A model generated the notes under the pieces. The model was not told the origin of the DNA. It made no database searches and saw only the letters and a list, made by a program, of their open reading frames with translations. Of a stretch of 64,000 bases of DNA, positions 43,222-52,102 are shown one piece after another. Source of the DNA: Paenibacillus dendritiformis (lineage in GTDB: Bacteria > Bacillota > Bacilli > Paenibacillales > Paenibacillaceae); assembly GCF_021654795.1 (NCBI RefSeq), contig NZ_AP025344.1:2542501-2606500 (forward strand), written 5' to 3'. Made by a program: the position numbers and the translations under genes. How positions within the stretch are numbered: the first letter of the stretch is position 1; the number at the start of each line of letters is the position of its first letter.

Positions 43222-44664
43222 ATGCATTTGAAGCAAATTGACTTGTTCGATTTCGCTTTTAACAATGCGTCTATCGGGATGTCGATCGTGTCACTGGAAG
43301 GCCGGTTCATCCAGGTCAACCGGGCCTTGTGCAGCATGCTTGGCTACGATGAGCGAGAATTGCTGGCCATGAATTTTCAGTCGATTACCCATCAGGATGA
43401 TCTTGAAGAAAACCTGGAATATGTCTATCAGCTCCTGAACATGAAGATTGAAGCATACCATATGGAAAAGCGGTACATACATAAGCAAGGTCATCCGGTA
43501 TGGTGTCTGGTGAACGTCTCCGTCGTGCACAACGAGAAAGGGGAGCCCGTTTTTTTGTTCTCGCAGTTCCATGATATTACGGCCAAGAAAATGACGGAAT
43601 TCGCGCAGCGAAAAACGGAAAGCGTGCTTCGGGAGAGGGAGGAGTCGTTCCGCATCCTGCTGGAGGAATTGCCGCTCGCCGTGATCATTACCCGGGGCGG
43701 AATCTGCCAGTACGTCAACCAGGCGGGAATTCAATTGCTCGGCGCGCGCGGCCCCGAGGAGGTACTGGGCGTATCCACGAAGGAGTTCGTCGATCCGGCC
43801 AATCATGACAAGATTGACGACAGGAGGCGCAGATACCATCAGGGAGGGAAGCTGGGCACCGTTAAATATAAGCTCCGCTGCTATAACGGAGTGACTAAAT
43901 TTGCCGAAGGCGTCTCGATACCGACAACATTTCTCGGCGAACCGGCGGTGATTGGCGTTTTTCAGGATGTGACGGAGCGGAGGAAGGAAGAGGAGCGCAT
44001 CATCCAGTCGGAGAAGCTGTCGATCGTCGGGCAGCTTGCGGCCGGAATCGCCCATGAGATACGCAACCCGATCACCTCGATCAACGGCTTTCTCAAATTG
44101 CTGCGATCCTTGAAAAGCGAGAAGGAGCAATATTACGACATCATCGAATCGGAGCTGAAGAGCATCGAGATCATCTGCAACGAGCTGCTTATTTTGGCGA
44201 AGCCGAATATGGTATCGGCCCGGCGCGCGAACCTGGTGCAGCTGCTGGAGCAGAGCATCGCGCTGATGAGCGCTCAGGCGGCGATGAAGAACAGCGCGAT
44301 TGCGGCCGAGTATGCGCTAGAGGAGATCTGGCTGCACTGCGAGCCGAATCAGATCAAGCAGGTGTTCGTCAATTTAATTAAAAATGCAATCGAAGCGATG
44401 CCGGACGGCGGGCATATTTATATCGGAGCAAGCGTGAGAGACGGCTTCGCGCTCATTACGATCGAAGACGAGGGATGCGGCATTCCTCCGGAGAAGCTGG
44501 ACATGCTGGGCCAGCCGTTCTATACGACGAAGGATTCCGGGACGGGGCTCGGCCTGATGGTCAGCTACAACATTATGGACAATCACGGCGGGAGCATTGC
44601 GGTGGACAGCATGCCGCAGCGGGGGACGACGTTCACGGTGACGCTCCCGGTTCTCGATACGTAG
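43222..44664 (+). CDS. PAS-domain histidine kinase, sporulation-kinase type
   Basis: 480 residues, no membrane segment. PAS domain 1 (FNNASIGMSIVSLEGRFIQV, with PAC end FSQFHDITAKK), PAS domain 2 (LLEELPLAVIITRGGICQYV to GVFQDVTERR), then the dimerisation box LAAGIAHEIRNPITSINGFL and ATPase motifs (NLIKNAIEAMP, DEGCGIP, GTGLGLMVSY). The organisation and sequence resemble KinA/KinE kinases that feed the Spo0 phosphorelay. There is no partner regulator, as usual for such orphan kinases. The ATG at 43222 follows AAAGGGG. A SigH-like promoter lies 110 nt upstream. Confidence 0.88.
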   Translation: MHLKQIDLFDFAFNNASIGMSIVSLEGRFIQVNRALCSMLGYDERELLAMNFQSITHQDDLEENLEYVYQLLNMKIEAYHMEKRYIHKQGHPVWCLVNVSVVHNEKGEPVFLFSQFHDITAKKMTEFAQRKTESVLREREESFRILLEELPLAVIITRGGICQYVNQAGIQLLGARGPEEVLGVSTKEFVDPANHDKIDDRRRRYHQGGKLGTVKYKLRCYNGVTKFAEGVSIPTTFLGEPAVIGVFQDVTERRKEEERIIQSEKLSIVGQLAAGIAHEIRNPITSINGFLKLLRSLKSEKEQYYDIIESELKSIEIICNELLILAKPNMVSARRANLVQLLEQSIALMSAQAAMKNSAIAAEYALEEIWLHCEPNQIKQVFVNLIKNAIEAMPDGGHIYIGASVRDGFALITIEDEGCGIPPEKLDMLGQPFYTTKDSGTGLGLMVSYNIMDNHGGSIAVDSMPQRGTTFTVTLPVLDT

Positions 44665-44869
44665 GCGCGGCGGCGGCTTGAGCGAAGCAGGGAGCTGATT
44701 CGGCACGAAGAACGGCAGACAAAAGCACTTCCGAAGCGCAGGGACGGATTCGCGCCAATGGAGGTGCTTTTTGCCGCAGGCGCGGAAAGGGGCTAGTTCA
44801 AATTTCATCTATCCGGTATAGTGATATAGGGAACTGCCATTTTTGTAAAAATAGGTTAGAACATGCGGG

Positions 44870-46489
44870 GTGACCAAAATAGCGCACGGTCTCAAACGAT
44901 TCTTTTTTTCCAATCGGCCTTATCAATTGAAGACGCTCATCCTGTGGCTGGTCACGGTGGTGGTCGCTATGGCTCTTGTGCTGACCGGAATCCTTATCGC
45001 GAACGATTATGCGGCCGCAACCCAGAGAAGCCTGGAGGAGAGGGCGCAAGCCATCGCCAGCGCGGTCGGCCAGACGCCGACCGTACTGGACAGTCTGCGC
45101 AACGGAACCTATGGCGGTCCCGTCCAGACATATACGATGAAAGTGAAAGCGGATACAAACGTGGGGTATATCGTCGTCATGGATATGAACAGCGTTCGTC
45201 TCTCTCATCCCAATGAAGAGATGATAGGCAAAACGTTTGTCGGAGGAGACGAAGGGCCGGCCCTGGAAGGGAAAAGTTACACGTCCGTTGCGGTCGGCAC
45301 GCTAGGGGAATCGATGCGCGCCTTCATGCCGATCTGGGACGGGGGAGAGCAGGTTGGCGCCGTGGCGGTCGGAATCGCGAAGGATAAAATCAATGACGCG
45401 GTGCTGCGCAGTCAAAAAATCATCCTTCTCGGCATGGGAGCAGGCCTGGCGGCAGGCTTGATCGGGGCGCTGCTGCTGGCGCAGAAGGTCAAGCGCTCGA
45501 TGCACGGCCTGGAGCCGGCGGAAATCGCGAAGCTGCTGGAGGAACGAGAGGCGATGCTCGCTTCTGTTCGCGAAGGAGTCGTCGCGATTGACGAACAGGG
45601 GATCATGGTGCTGGCGAACCGGGCTGCACGGGACATATTCAAGCGGGCGGGACTTCACGCCGAACCGGTCGGGAAGCATGTGCGGGAGGTAATGCCGCAG
45701 TCAACGCTGCAGGATGTCCTGATTCACCAAAGAGCAGAGCTGGATCAGCAGCAAACATTGAACAATCTGGAAATCGTCGTGAACTGCGTTCCCGTCAAGG
45801 CTGCCGGCCAACTGGTAGGCGCGCTGGCAACGTTCCGGGATAAAACGGAGCTGACGAGCATGCTGGAGCAATTATCGGGCGCCAAAAATTATGCGGAAAG
45901 CCTGAGGGTTCACACGCATGAGTTCATGAATAAGCTTCATGTCATATCCGCCATGGTGCATACGGAATCCTACAAGGAGCTTCGGGCGTATATCAGGCGG
46001 ATTTCCACTCATTATCAAAAGGATGTGGGCTGGGTCTTCAACCATGTGAAGGACCCGGTGATAGCGGGATTTTTGCTCAATAAGCTCAGCTTCCTGCAGG
46101 AGCATGACGTCGAAGTGACGCTGACAGGACGGGAAGCGTGGCCGTCCATTGCGAGGCCGGAGGTTCTTGACGCGCTGATCACGATCATCGGCAATTCATT
46201 GGACAACGCCTATGAAGCGATTGCGGGGCAGGAGGAGAAAGAAGTCGCGGTAGAACTGTCCTCCGCGAGGGAGGGCCGTCTGGAATGGACGGTGCGGGAT
46301 AATGGCCCGGGTCTGGCGGAGGAACTGGCCGGAGAGATCGGGAGAGGGAAATCCACCAAAGGAGAAGGAAGGGGCTACGGTCTCCATCTGATCCACAAAG
46401 CGGCGGCGGACACGGGCGGGACGGTACATATATCCTCAAGGAAAGGAGACGGGGTGACCTTGACGGTGAGCATTCCATACCAGGCATGA
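44870..46489 (+). CDS. DcuS/CitA family sensor histidine kinase
   Basis: 539 residues. Transmembrane helix 1 (about 22-44), an extracytoplasmic PASp domain (about 45-180, with VGYIVVMDMNSVRLSHPNEE), transmembrane helix 2 (about 183-205), a cytosolic PAS domain (REGVVAIDEQGIMVLANRAA), the phospho-acceptor region VHTHEFMNKLHVISAMVHTE and an ATPase domain (GNSLDNAYEAI, DNGPGL, GYGLHLIHKA). The family senses citrate, malate or fumarate outside the cell. GTG at 44870 is the best start. It is coupled by a 4-nt overlap to its regulator and followed by a dicarboxylate-type transporter. Confidence 0.92.
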   Translation: MTKIAHGLKRFFFSNRPYQLKTLILWLVTVVVAMALVLTGILIANDYAAATQRSLEERAQAIASAVGQTPTVLDSLRNGTYGGPVQTYTMKVKADTNVGYIVVMDMNSVRLSHPNEEMIGKTFVGGDEGPALEGKSYTSVAVGTLGESMRAFMPIWDGGEQVGAVAVGIAKDKINDAVLRSQKIILLGMGAGLAAGLIGALLLAQKVKRSMHGLEPAEIAKLLEEREAMLASVREGVVAIDEQGIMVLANRAARDIFKRAGLHAEPVGKHVREVMPQSTLQDVLIHQRAELDQQQTLNNLEIVVNCVPVKAAGQLVGALATFRDKTELTSMLEQLSGAKNYAESLRVHTHEFMNKLHVISAMVHTESYKELRAYIRRISTHYQKDVGWVFNHVKDPVIAGFLLNKLSFLQEHDVEVTLTGREAWPSIARPEVLDALITIIGNSLDNAYEAIAGQEEKEVAVELSSAREGRLEWTVRDNGPGLAEELAGEIGRGKSTKGEGRGYGLHLIHKAAADTGGTVHISSRKGDGVTLTVSIPYQA

Positions 46490-47220
46490 TTCAGGTCTTG
46501 ATTATTGAAGATGATCCGATGGTGGCGAAGTTCAACGGGATGTACGTGAACAAGGTGCCGGGCTTCGCATTGGCGGGAACGGCTGCCGGAATCGAAGCGG
46601 GCTGGGAACTTGTCAAGAGCGGAAACATCGACTTAGTTCTGCTGGACGTGTATCTGGCGAACAAGAACGGGCTTGATGTGCTGGTCAATGCAAGGAAAGC
46701 CAACCTGGCCGTAGATGTTATCGTGGTCTCTTCGGCGAATGACCACGCGTCCGTGCAGACGGCTCTTCGCTACGGGGCCGTAGATTATTTAATCAAGCCC
46801 TTTGATTTTGAGCGGTTCCGGGAGGCGCTTATGCGTTACAAGTACCGATGCATCCAGATGCGGCAAGAAGGCATCCGGCAAGAAGAGGTTGATGCGCTGT
46901 TCCACCGACGATGCGGGAACAAAGACTGGATCGGGGAGAGCCTGCCCAAAGGGATTACGAAAGAAACGTTTCTTCGCGTCCTGCGCGAGATCAACAAGCT
47001 GGAGGGCTGGTTCTCCACGGCCGACTTGGCTGAATTGACGGGGATATCCAGAGTGTCACTGCGCAAATATTTGCGCTTTCTGGAGGAAAACAACACCTTG
47101 CTTAGCGATGTCAGCTATCAAGGCTGCGGCCGCCCCCTCCAGCAGTATAAGCTCAGCGCAGAGGGACTGGATTACTTGCTTTCTATTTTGTTAAAAGAAG
47201 AAAAAGTACGGGTTGAATAA
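46486..47220 (+). CDS. CitB/DcuR family response regulator
   Basis: 244 residues: receiver domain (IIEDDPMVAKFN, phospho-acceptor in VLLDVYLANKNG, Lys in LIKPFDF), then a linker and a C-terminal winged helix of the CitB type (FSTADLAELTGISRVSLRKY). Partner of the preceding sensor. The expected target is the DASS transporter gene 140 nt downstream, whose leader carries three similar AT-rich repeats. A strong terminator separates the two, so the transporter has its own promoter. Confidence 0.92.
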   Translation: MIQVLIIEDDPMVAKFNGMYVNKVPGFALAGTAAGIEAGWELVKSGNIDLVLLDVYLANKNGLDVLVNARKANLAVDVIVVSSANDHASVQTALRYGAVDYLIKPFDFERFREALMRYKYRCIQMRQEGIRQEEVDALFHRRCGNKDWIGESLPKGITKETFLRVLREINKLEGWFSTADLAELTGISRVSLRKYLRFLEENNTLLSDVSYQGCGRPLQQYKLSAEGLDYLLSILLKEEKVRVE

Positions 47221-47248
47221 GCTCGCGCGGTGGCGGCGAGCTTTTTTT
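47220..47248 (+). terminator. Terminator after the CitB-type regulator
   Basis: AAGCTCGC and GCGAGCTT pair around a short loop, followed by TTTTTT. Confidence 0.9.
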
Positions 47249-47266
47249 CTGTTACAGGCGCTTTTT

Positions 47267-47347
47267 TTAGTTACAAAACCCACGACATTAGTTAAAAAAT
47301 GTATACAGATTTTAAAATTTGTAACAAAATGTACGAAAGCGCTTACA
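47267..47347 (+). promoter_or_regulatory. Regulator repeats and cre site before the DASS gene
   Basis: TTAGTTACAAAAC (47267), TTAGTTAAAAAAT (47288) and TTTGTAACAAAAT (47318) are similar AT-rich 13-mers and fit binding sites of CitB/DcuR-type regulators. CGAAAGCGCTTACA at 47334-47347 matches the cre consensus at 13 of 14 positions and ends close to the ribosome binding site, so CcpA should repress. Confidence 0.55.
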
Positions 47348-47359
47348 GATGGGGGATGA

Positions 47360-49000
47360 ATGATGAAGCAATTGGTTGTATCCGCTTGGCGCAGCCTGTG
47401 GGCACAGCATAAGCGAACGAAAGAGGTATTGACGGTATCCGGCCAAGCACCGGATCGGGGAGGCGCCCGGCCTGGGGTCAAGTCCAATAAGCCGTATGCC
47501 ACAGCACAGCTTGTCGGATTTATTTTGGGACCTGCATTGTTTATCCTGACGATGCTATTTTTTGAACCCGACGGATTGTCTCCGGAAGGGAAATCCGTGC
47601 TCGCCGTTACGTTATGGATCGCCGCATGGTGGATTACCGAAGCGATACCGATTCCGGCTGCATCTCTGCTGCCGCTGATCCTGCTGCCTGTCACGGGAGC
47701 GATGCCGGGCAGCGCGGTCGCTTCCTCCTACGGCAACGATATTATTTTTTTGTTTTTGGGCGGTTTTTTTATCGCCACCGCGATGGAGAAGTGGAATCTG
47801 CACAAAAGGTTGGCTCTCTTTATTATTTCGCTCATTGGTACGAGCACGCAGCGCATCCTGCTTGGCTTTATGGCCGCAACCGGATTTTTGTCGATGTGGG
47901 TCTCCAATACGGCAGCCGTCATGATGATGGTCCCGATGGGATTGGCGATTACGGCCCAGATTGCAAGCACCTTGGCAGGCAAGCCGGAAGAAGAGGAGCT
48001 TCCGAAGTTTGAGAAGTCTCTCATATTTGGCATCGGCTATGCAGGCACGATTGGCGGCCTCGGAACGCTGATCGGCACTCCGCCCAATATTATTCTGGTC
48101 GCTCAAATGAACGAGTTATTCGGCATTTCCATCTCTTTTGCCCAATGGATGCTGTTTGCCGTTCCGGTCGTCATGCTGATGCTGATCTCGACGTGGTTTT
48201 ATTTGGGGAGAATCAAGTTCAAAACATCGATCCGCCAGCTTCCGGGCGGGAAAGAGTTAATTCAGAGCGAGCGCAGCAAGCTTGGCAAAACCTCCTTTGA
48301 AGAAGGAATGGTTGGCCTCGTGTTCGTCTTCGCTGCTTTTATGTGGATCACGCGGGAGTTTTTATGGGTAGACGGCGGTTTGTTCGTGCCTATCCCCGGC
48401 ATCTCGGACGGGATGATTGCGATTATGGCCGCGGCCCTTTTGTTTATCATTCCGGCCAGAGGAGAAGCAAGCTCCCGCATTTTGAATTGGAGCGACTCCA
48501 AGGATATTCCATGGGGCGTCCTCCTTCTGTTCGGAGGCGGGTTAGCGATTGCCGCGGGCTTCCGTTCCAGCGGCCTGTCCGACTGGATGGGAGAACAACT
48601 GACGATGCTTGACGGTTTTCATCTTATCGTTATTATTTCATGCGCTACTCTTCTGATCATGATGATGACCGAGATTACGTCCAATACGGCAACCGCAACG
48701 ATGATCCTGCCGGTCGTCGCCGCGCTCGCGATCGCCTTGGGCATTCATCCGTTCGCGCTCATGATCCCTTGCGCCATGGCGGCCAACTGCGCCTTCATGC
48801 TGCCTGTCGGCACGCCGCCCAACGCGATTATATTCGGCACGGGGAAATTAAAAATTATCGACATGGTCCGGGCGGGATTTTCCGTTAACGTATTCGCGAC
48901 AATCATCATTATTCTTGCCGTATATTATTTGCTGCCGATCGTTTTTGGAATTGATTTGAATGTGATTCCGGACAGTCTCATGACAAAAGCTCAGGGCTAG
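47360..49000 (+). CDS. DASS (SLC13) family sodium:dicarboxylate/citrate symporter
   Basis: 546 residues with about eleven to twelve membrane helices. Both SNT signatures of the divalent-anion:sodium symporter family are present (VSNTAAVMMMVP and TSNTATATMILP), together with GIGYAGTIGGLGTLIGTPPN and LPVGTPPNAIIFGTG. Such carriers import citrate, malate, fumarate or succinate with sodium. A hydrophilic extension of about 45 residues at the N-terminus is longer than usual. GGGGG precedes ATG ATG at 47360. It lies behind a DcuS/CitA-type two-component system that probably induces it. Confidence 0.93.
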   Translation: MMKQLVVSAWRSLWAQHKRTKEVLTVSGQAPDRGGARPGVKSNKPYATAQLVGFILGPALFILTMLFFEPDGLSPEGKSVLAVTLWIAAWWITEAIPIPAASLLPLILLPVTGAMPGSAVASSYGNDIIFLFLGGFFIATAMEKWNLHKRLALFIISLIGTSTQRILLGFMAATGFLSMWVSNTAAVMMMVPMGLAITAQIASTLAGKPEEEELPKFEKSLIFGIGYAGTIGGLGTLIGTPPNIILVAQMNELFGISISFAQWMLFAVPVVMLMLISTWFYLGRIKFKTSIRQLPGGKELIQSERSKLGKTSFEEGMVGLVFVFAAFMWITREFLWVDGGLFVPIPGISDGMIAIMAAALLFIIPARGEASSRILNWSDSKDIPWGVLLLFGGGLAIAAGFRSSGLSDWMGEQLTMLDGFHLIVIISCATLLIMMMTEITSNTATATMILPVVAALAIALGIHPFALMIPCAMAANCAFMLPVGTPPNAIIFGTGKLKIIDMVRAGFSVNVFATIIIILAVYYLLPIVFGIDLNVIPDSLMTKAQG

Positions 49001-49203
49001 GTTGTTACCATGCGGAAGCCGCGGAGACGGCGCGGTTGTCTTTGGCGCTAGAGTGTTCATGAGTCGCTGCCCTATCTGTTGACCGAACCGGTTCCTTTGG
49101 GAGCCGGTTTTCTGCCGTTCCTGTCCTGTCTGGACGAGGTGGGGCAGACTTGTTGACTGGCTGGGGCGGGTGCGGGGCACACTTGACAGAAGGAGAGAAA
49201 TAT

Positions 49204-49248
49204 AATATCTTTAAATCGAGATATTAATTGGTGTAATTGATTTATACT
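49204..49248 (+). promoter_or_regulatory. MhqR-like operator and promoter of the mhqO-type gene
   Basis: AATATCT-N8-AGATATT (49204-49225) is a perfect inverted repeat containing the ATCT-N8-AGAT core of the Bacillus MhqR operator, and TATACT at 49243-49248 is a -10 box. The palindrome overlaps the -35 position, as expected for a MarR-type repressor. Confidence 0.6.
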
Positions 49249-49272
49249 GAGATAAAAAAAGGAGAGATCCAT

Positions 49273-50223
49273 ATGACTTTGCATACGGCAGGGATCCATC
49301 ACATCACGGCTTTTGCCCGCGATCCGCAGGCGAACGTTGACTTCTATGCCGGCGTTCTCGGCTTGCGGCTTGTCAAGAAGACGATTAATTTCGATGCCCC
49401 GGAAGTATACCATTTGTATTTCGGGAACGAGGTGGGCGGCCCGGGGACGATCATTACGTTCTTCCCGTGGCCCGATTCCCGCAGGGGCCGGATCGGGGGC
49501 GGCCAGGTCGGCATGACGACGTATGTCGTTCCGCCGGGGGCCCTGGACTTCTGGGAAGCGCGGCTGAGACGGTTCGGCATTTCCGTCATGACAGGCCGCC
49601 GCTTCGAGGAGAACTATTTGCAGTTTACGGATAATGAAGGCTTGCGGCTCGAACTTGTGGAACGGGAGGAAGGTCCGGCCAGCGAATGGTCGTTCGGCGG
49701 AATCCCGGCGGACAAGGCGATCAAGGGCTTCGGCGGAGCGGTGCTGTTCAGCGTGCATGCCAACGAGACGATGAGCGTGCTCGAGCATGTGCTCGGCTTG
49801 ACCCGGGTCGGCGAGGATGCCGGATTCGTCCGCTTCCGGGCGGCCGGGGACCTCGGCAATCTGATCGATATTCCGAAGTCGGATATGGAGCCGGGAGTCG
49901 GGGGCGCAGGGACCGTGCACCATATCGCGTGGCGGGCCCGCGATTTCGAGGAGCATGAAGAGTGGCGGAGCGCGGTGGAGCAGAGCGGCTATCATCCGAC
50001 GCCGATCGTCGACCGCCAATATTTCAACGCCGTCTACTTCCGGGAGAACGGCGGGATTCTGTTCGAGATTGCGACCGATCCGCCGGGCTTTACGCGCGAT
50101 GAGCCATTCGAGTCGCTCGGAGAGAGACTGATGCTGCCGGAATGGTTCGAGCCGCACCGCACCCGGATTGAAGCGAATCTGCTGCCGATCGAGGTCAGGG
50201 CGCTGCAGGAGGGAGAAGCATGA
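49273..50223 (+). CDS. Ring-cleaving dioxygenase, MhqO/CatE type
   Basis: 316 residues in two vicinal-oxygen-chelate modules. Metal-binding positions are visible in GIHHITAFARDP, GTVHHIAWRARD, and the glutamate of GGILFEIATDPPGF. The family cleaves catechols or hydroquinones with Fe(II) or Mn(II) and protects against quinone stress. AAAGGAG precedes the ATG at 49273. It overlaps the next gene, a MhqD-type hydrolase, by 4 nt; the same gene pair is repressed by MhqR in Bacillus subtilis. Confidence 0.9.
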   Translation: MTLHTAGIHHITAFARDPQANVDFYAGVLGLRLVKKTINFDAPEVYHLYFGNEVGGPGTIITFFPWPDSRRGRIGGGQVGMTTYVVPPGALDFWEARLRRFGISVMTGRRFEENYLQFTDNEGLRLELVEREEGPASEWSFGGIPADKAIKGFGGAVLFSVHANETMSVLEHVLGLTRVGEDAGFVRFRAAGDLGNLIDIPKSDMEPGVGGAGTVHHIAWRARDFEEHEEWRSAVEQSGYHPTPIVDRQYFNAVYFRENGGILFEIATDPPGFTRDEPFESLGERLMLPEWFEPHRTRIEANLLPIEVRALQEGEA

Positions 50224-50831
50224 GGCATCTGTACGAAAAAGGGACGAACGACTCGGCCCCGACGCTGGTCCTGCTGCACGGGACGGGCGGTTCGGAGCGC
50301 GATCTGGTGCCGCTGGCGCGGATGATCTCGCCGGAATCGGCGGTGCTCAGCCTGCGCGGCAATGTGCTGGAGAATGGAATGCCGCGCTTTTTCCGGAGGC
50401 TTGCGGAAGGGGTCTTCGATGAAGAGGATCTGCTGTTCCGGACGGGAGAAGTGAACGACTTCCTGGACCAAGCGGCGGAACAGTACGGGTTCGATCGGCG
50501 CAATCTTGTGGCCGTCGGCTATTCCAACGGCGCGAATATCGCCGCCAGCCTGCTGTTCCATATTCAAGCGGCATGGGCCGGCGCCATTCTCCATCATCCG
50601 ATGGTTCCGCGCCGCGGCGTCGTCCTGCCTGACCTGAGCGGTGTCCCCGTCTTTATCGGGGCGGGCAAGAATGACCCGATATGCCCGCCGCAGGAGACGG
50701 AAGAACTGGAGGGGCTGCTGCGCGGAGCGGGCGCCGACGTATCCGTTCATTGGGAGCGGTACGGGCATCAGTTGACCTCCTCCGAGGCGGAGGCGGCGGC
50801 GGACTGGTTCCGCGGCAAGTTTTTGCAGTAA
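50220..50831 (+). CDS. MhqD-like alpha/beta hydrolase (carboxylesterase)
   Basis: 203 residues. Oxyanion loop LLHGTGGSERDL, nucleophile elbow GYSNGANIA, acid in GAGKNDPICPP, and histidine in RYGHQLTSSE form a complete phospholipase/carboxylesterase fold. In Bacillus, MhqD works with a ring-cleaving dioxygenase in quinone detoxification, probably hydrolysing the cleaved product or a conjugate. The start overlaps the preceding stop (ATGA), so the two are translationally coupled. Confidence 0.9.
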   Translation: MRHLYEKGTNDSAPTLVLLHGTGGSERDLVPLARMISPESAVLSLRGNVLENGMPRFFRRLAEGVFDEEDLLFRTGEVNDFLDQAAEQYGFDRRNLVAVGYSNGANIAASLLFHIQAAWAGAILHHPMVPRRGVVLPDLSGVPVFIGAGKNDPICPPQETEELEGLLRGAGADVSVHWERYGHQLTSSEAEAAADWFRGKFLQ

Positions 50832-50859
50832 GGGAACGGCATATCGATGAATGAGCAAC

Positions 50860-50907
50860 TGGGGCTGTCTCCCACGCAGTGTGAAGCAGCCGTGAGACAG
50901 CCCCAGT
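50860..50907 (+). terminator. Hairpin after the mhqOD-type operon
   Basis: CTGGGGCTGTCT pairs perfectly with AGACAGCCCCAG around a 24-nt loop. No T-run follows. Confidence 0.65.
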
Positions 50908-51017
50908 CTGTGAACACGGCGGCCTGCGGCTTCTCTGGACATGCCCGGATTATTCGAGGTGACGGCTCGTTCCCTCTTATTTGTGCGGCTGCTATCGCGC
51001 TGTCAGATTCCGCTTTG

Positions 51018-51615
51018 CTTCGAACCCGGTTCAAGCCTGCTTCGGCTTCCCTTCGAGGCTGGTTCACGGCTAGTCCGTACCTAGTTCGATCCTGCTTCAA
51101 ATTCACTTGGATTCTGCGACTATACTTGAGTTTTACGACTGTGCTTGGATTCTGCGACTGTACTTGAGTTTTCGACTGTGCTCTTGGATTCTGCGACTAT
51201 GCTTGATTTTTACGACTGTGCTTGGATTCTGCGGACTACACTTGAGTTTTCGACTGTGCTTGGATTCTGCGGACTATACTTGAGTTTTACGACTGTACTT
51301 GGATTCTGCGACTGTACTTAGTTCTGCGATTATACTTAAATTCTATAACTATATTTGGATTCTACGACGATTCTGCTGCGATACTACTTCAGTTCTACTT
51401 GTGACTTTACTTCGAATCTATTTCGATTCTGGTTCGACACTGCTTCTGAACTCCTTCTGAACTGCTACCGTACTGCTGCCGTACTGCTTCCGTACTGCTT
51501 CCATTCTGCATACACACTACGTAAATACTACTTCAATACTACTTCAATACTACTTCCATACTGCCACCGTACTTCTAACGTACTGCTTACATACTGCTTC
51601 TGTACTGCTTCCGTG
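51018..51615. repeat. Long degenerate 11-bp tandem-repeat tract, non-coding
   Basis: About 54 consecutive units keep an 11-bp phase. On the left they read like CTTCGAACCCG, GTTCAAGCCTG, CTTCGGCTTCC; on the right like CGTACTGCTTC and AATACTACTTC. In the middle six longer copies beginning TTGGATTCTG start at 51107, 51145, 51184, 51222, 51260 and 51299 (38-39 bp, so two copies equal seven 11-bp units). One frame stays open here only because of the period; it has no start signal. Confidence 0.85.
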
Positions 51616-52102
51616 ATGATACCATTTATTTCCATTTTATACCTGGCGCTTTACTCTTCTCGCCGCTCAACTTGCCGAAATACTGCGAAAATGCAGCATT
51701 TTCTTATGATTTGAACTCCGCTCAAGTCATTCCTGCAAAACTGCAGGAATTTCAGCCATGCCAAAGGATAAAACGCAATAATCGGAGAAATTGATGCGTT
51801 TTTGCAGGAATTTTATCAAAGAGCACATCAAAAAGCGAAAAATCCTGCGTTTACGCAGGATTTCGCCGCCGTCGCTCATTGACCGCAGCATCGTCCGCGT
51901 CCGCAGCATCGTCCGCGTTCACAGCATGTCCGCCCGGCGCCTCATCGCCGCTTCCGATTGTCCCCCACCGATTTCTCCGCTTCCATATTGGTTGCCCTTC
52001 GGTTCTGCCCTTTGACATTTGTAACTCTCCTATGAGCAGTCCTTCAGGAAGTGTCCGATTGGCAGTTCCTTTATTAAGAAGCCTATGGGAAAGTCCCTTG
52101 CG
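51616..52102. other. Intergenic region with CAGGA-type repeats
   Basis: No gene. Blocks AAACTGCAGGAATTTCAG (about 51739), GTTTTTGCAGGAATTTTATC (about 51801) and CCTGCGTTTACGCAGGATTT (about 51844, itself an inverted repeat) resemble those at 22170-22360. CCGCAGCATCGTCCGCGT is also nearly duplicated in tandem at about 51891. Confidence 0.5.

Noticed and set aside
51018..51615. CRISPR array
   Set aside because: Units are 11 bp (or 38 bp) and degenerate with no unique spacers, and no cas genes are present.
51355..51714. A 119-codon frame with an 11-residue repeating peptide
   Set aside because: The repeat is forced by the 11-bp DNA period; it begins at a TTG without a ribosome binding site and has no protein-like hydrophobic pattern.
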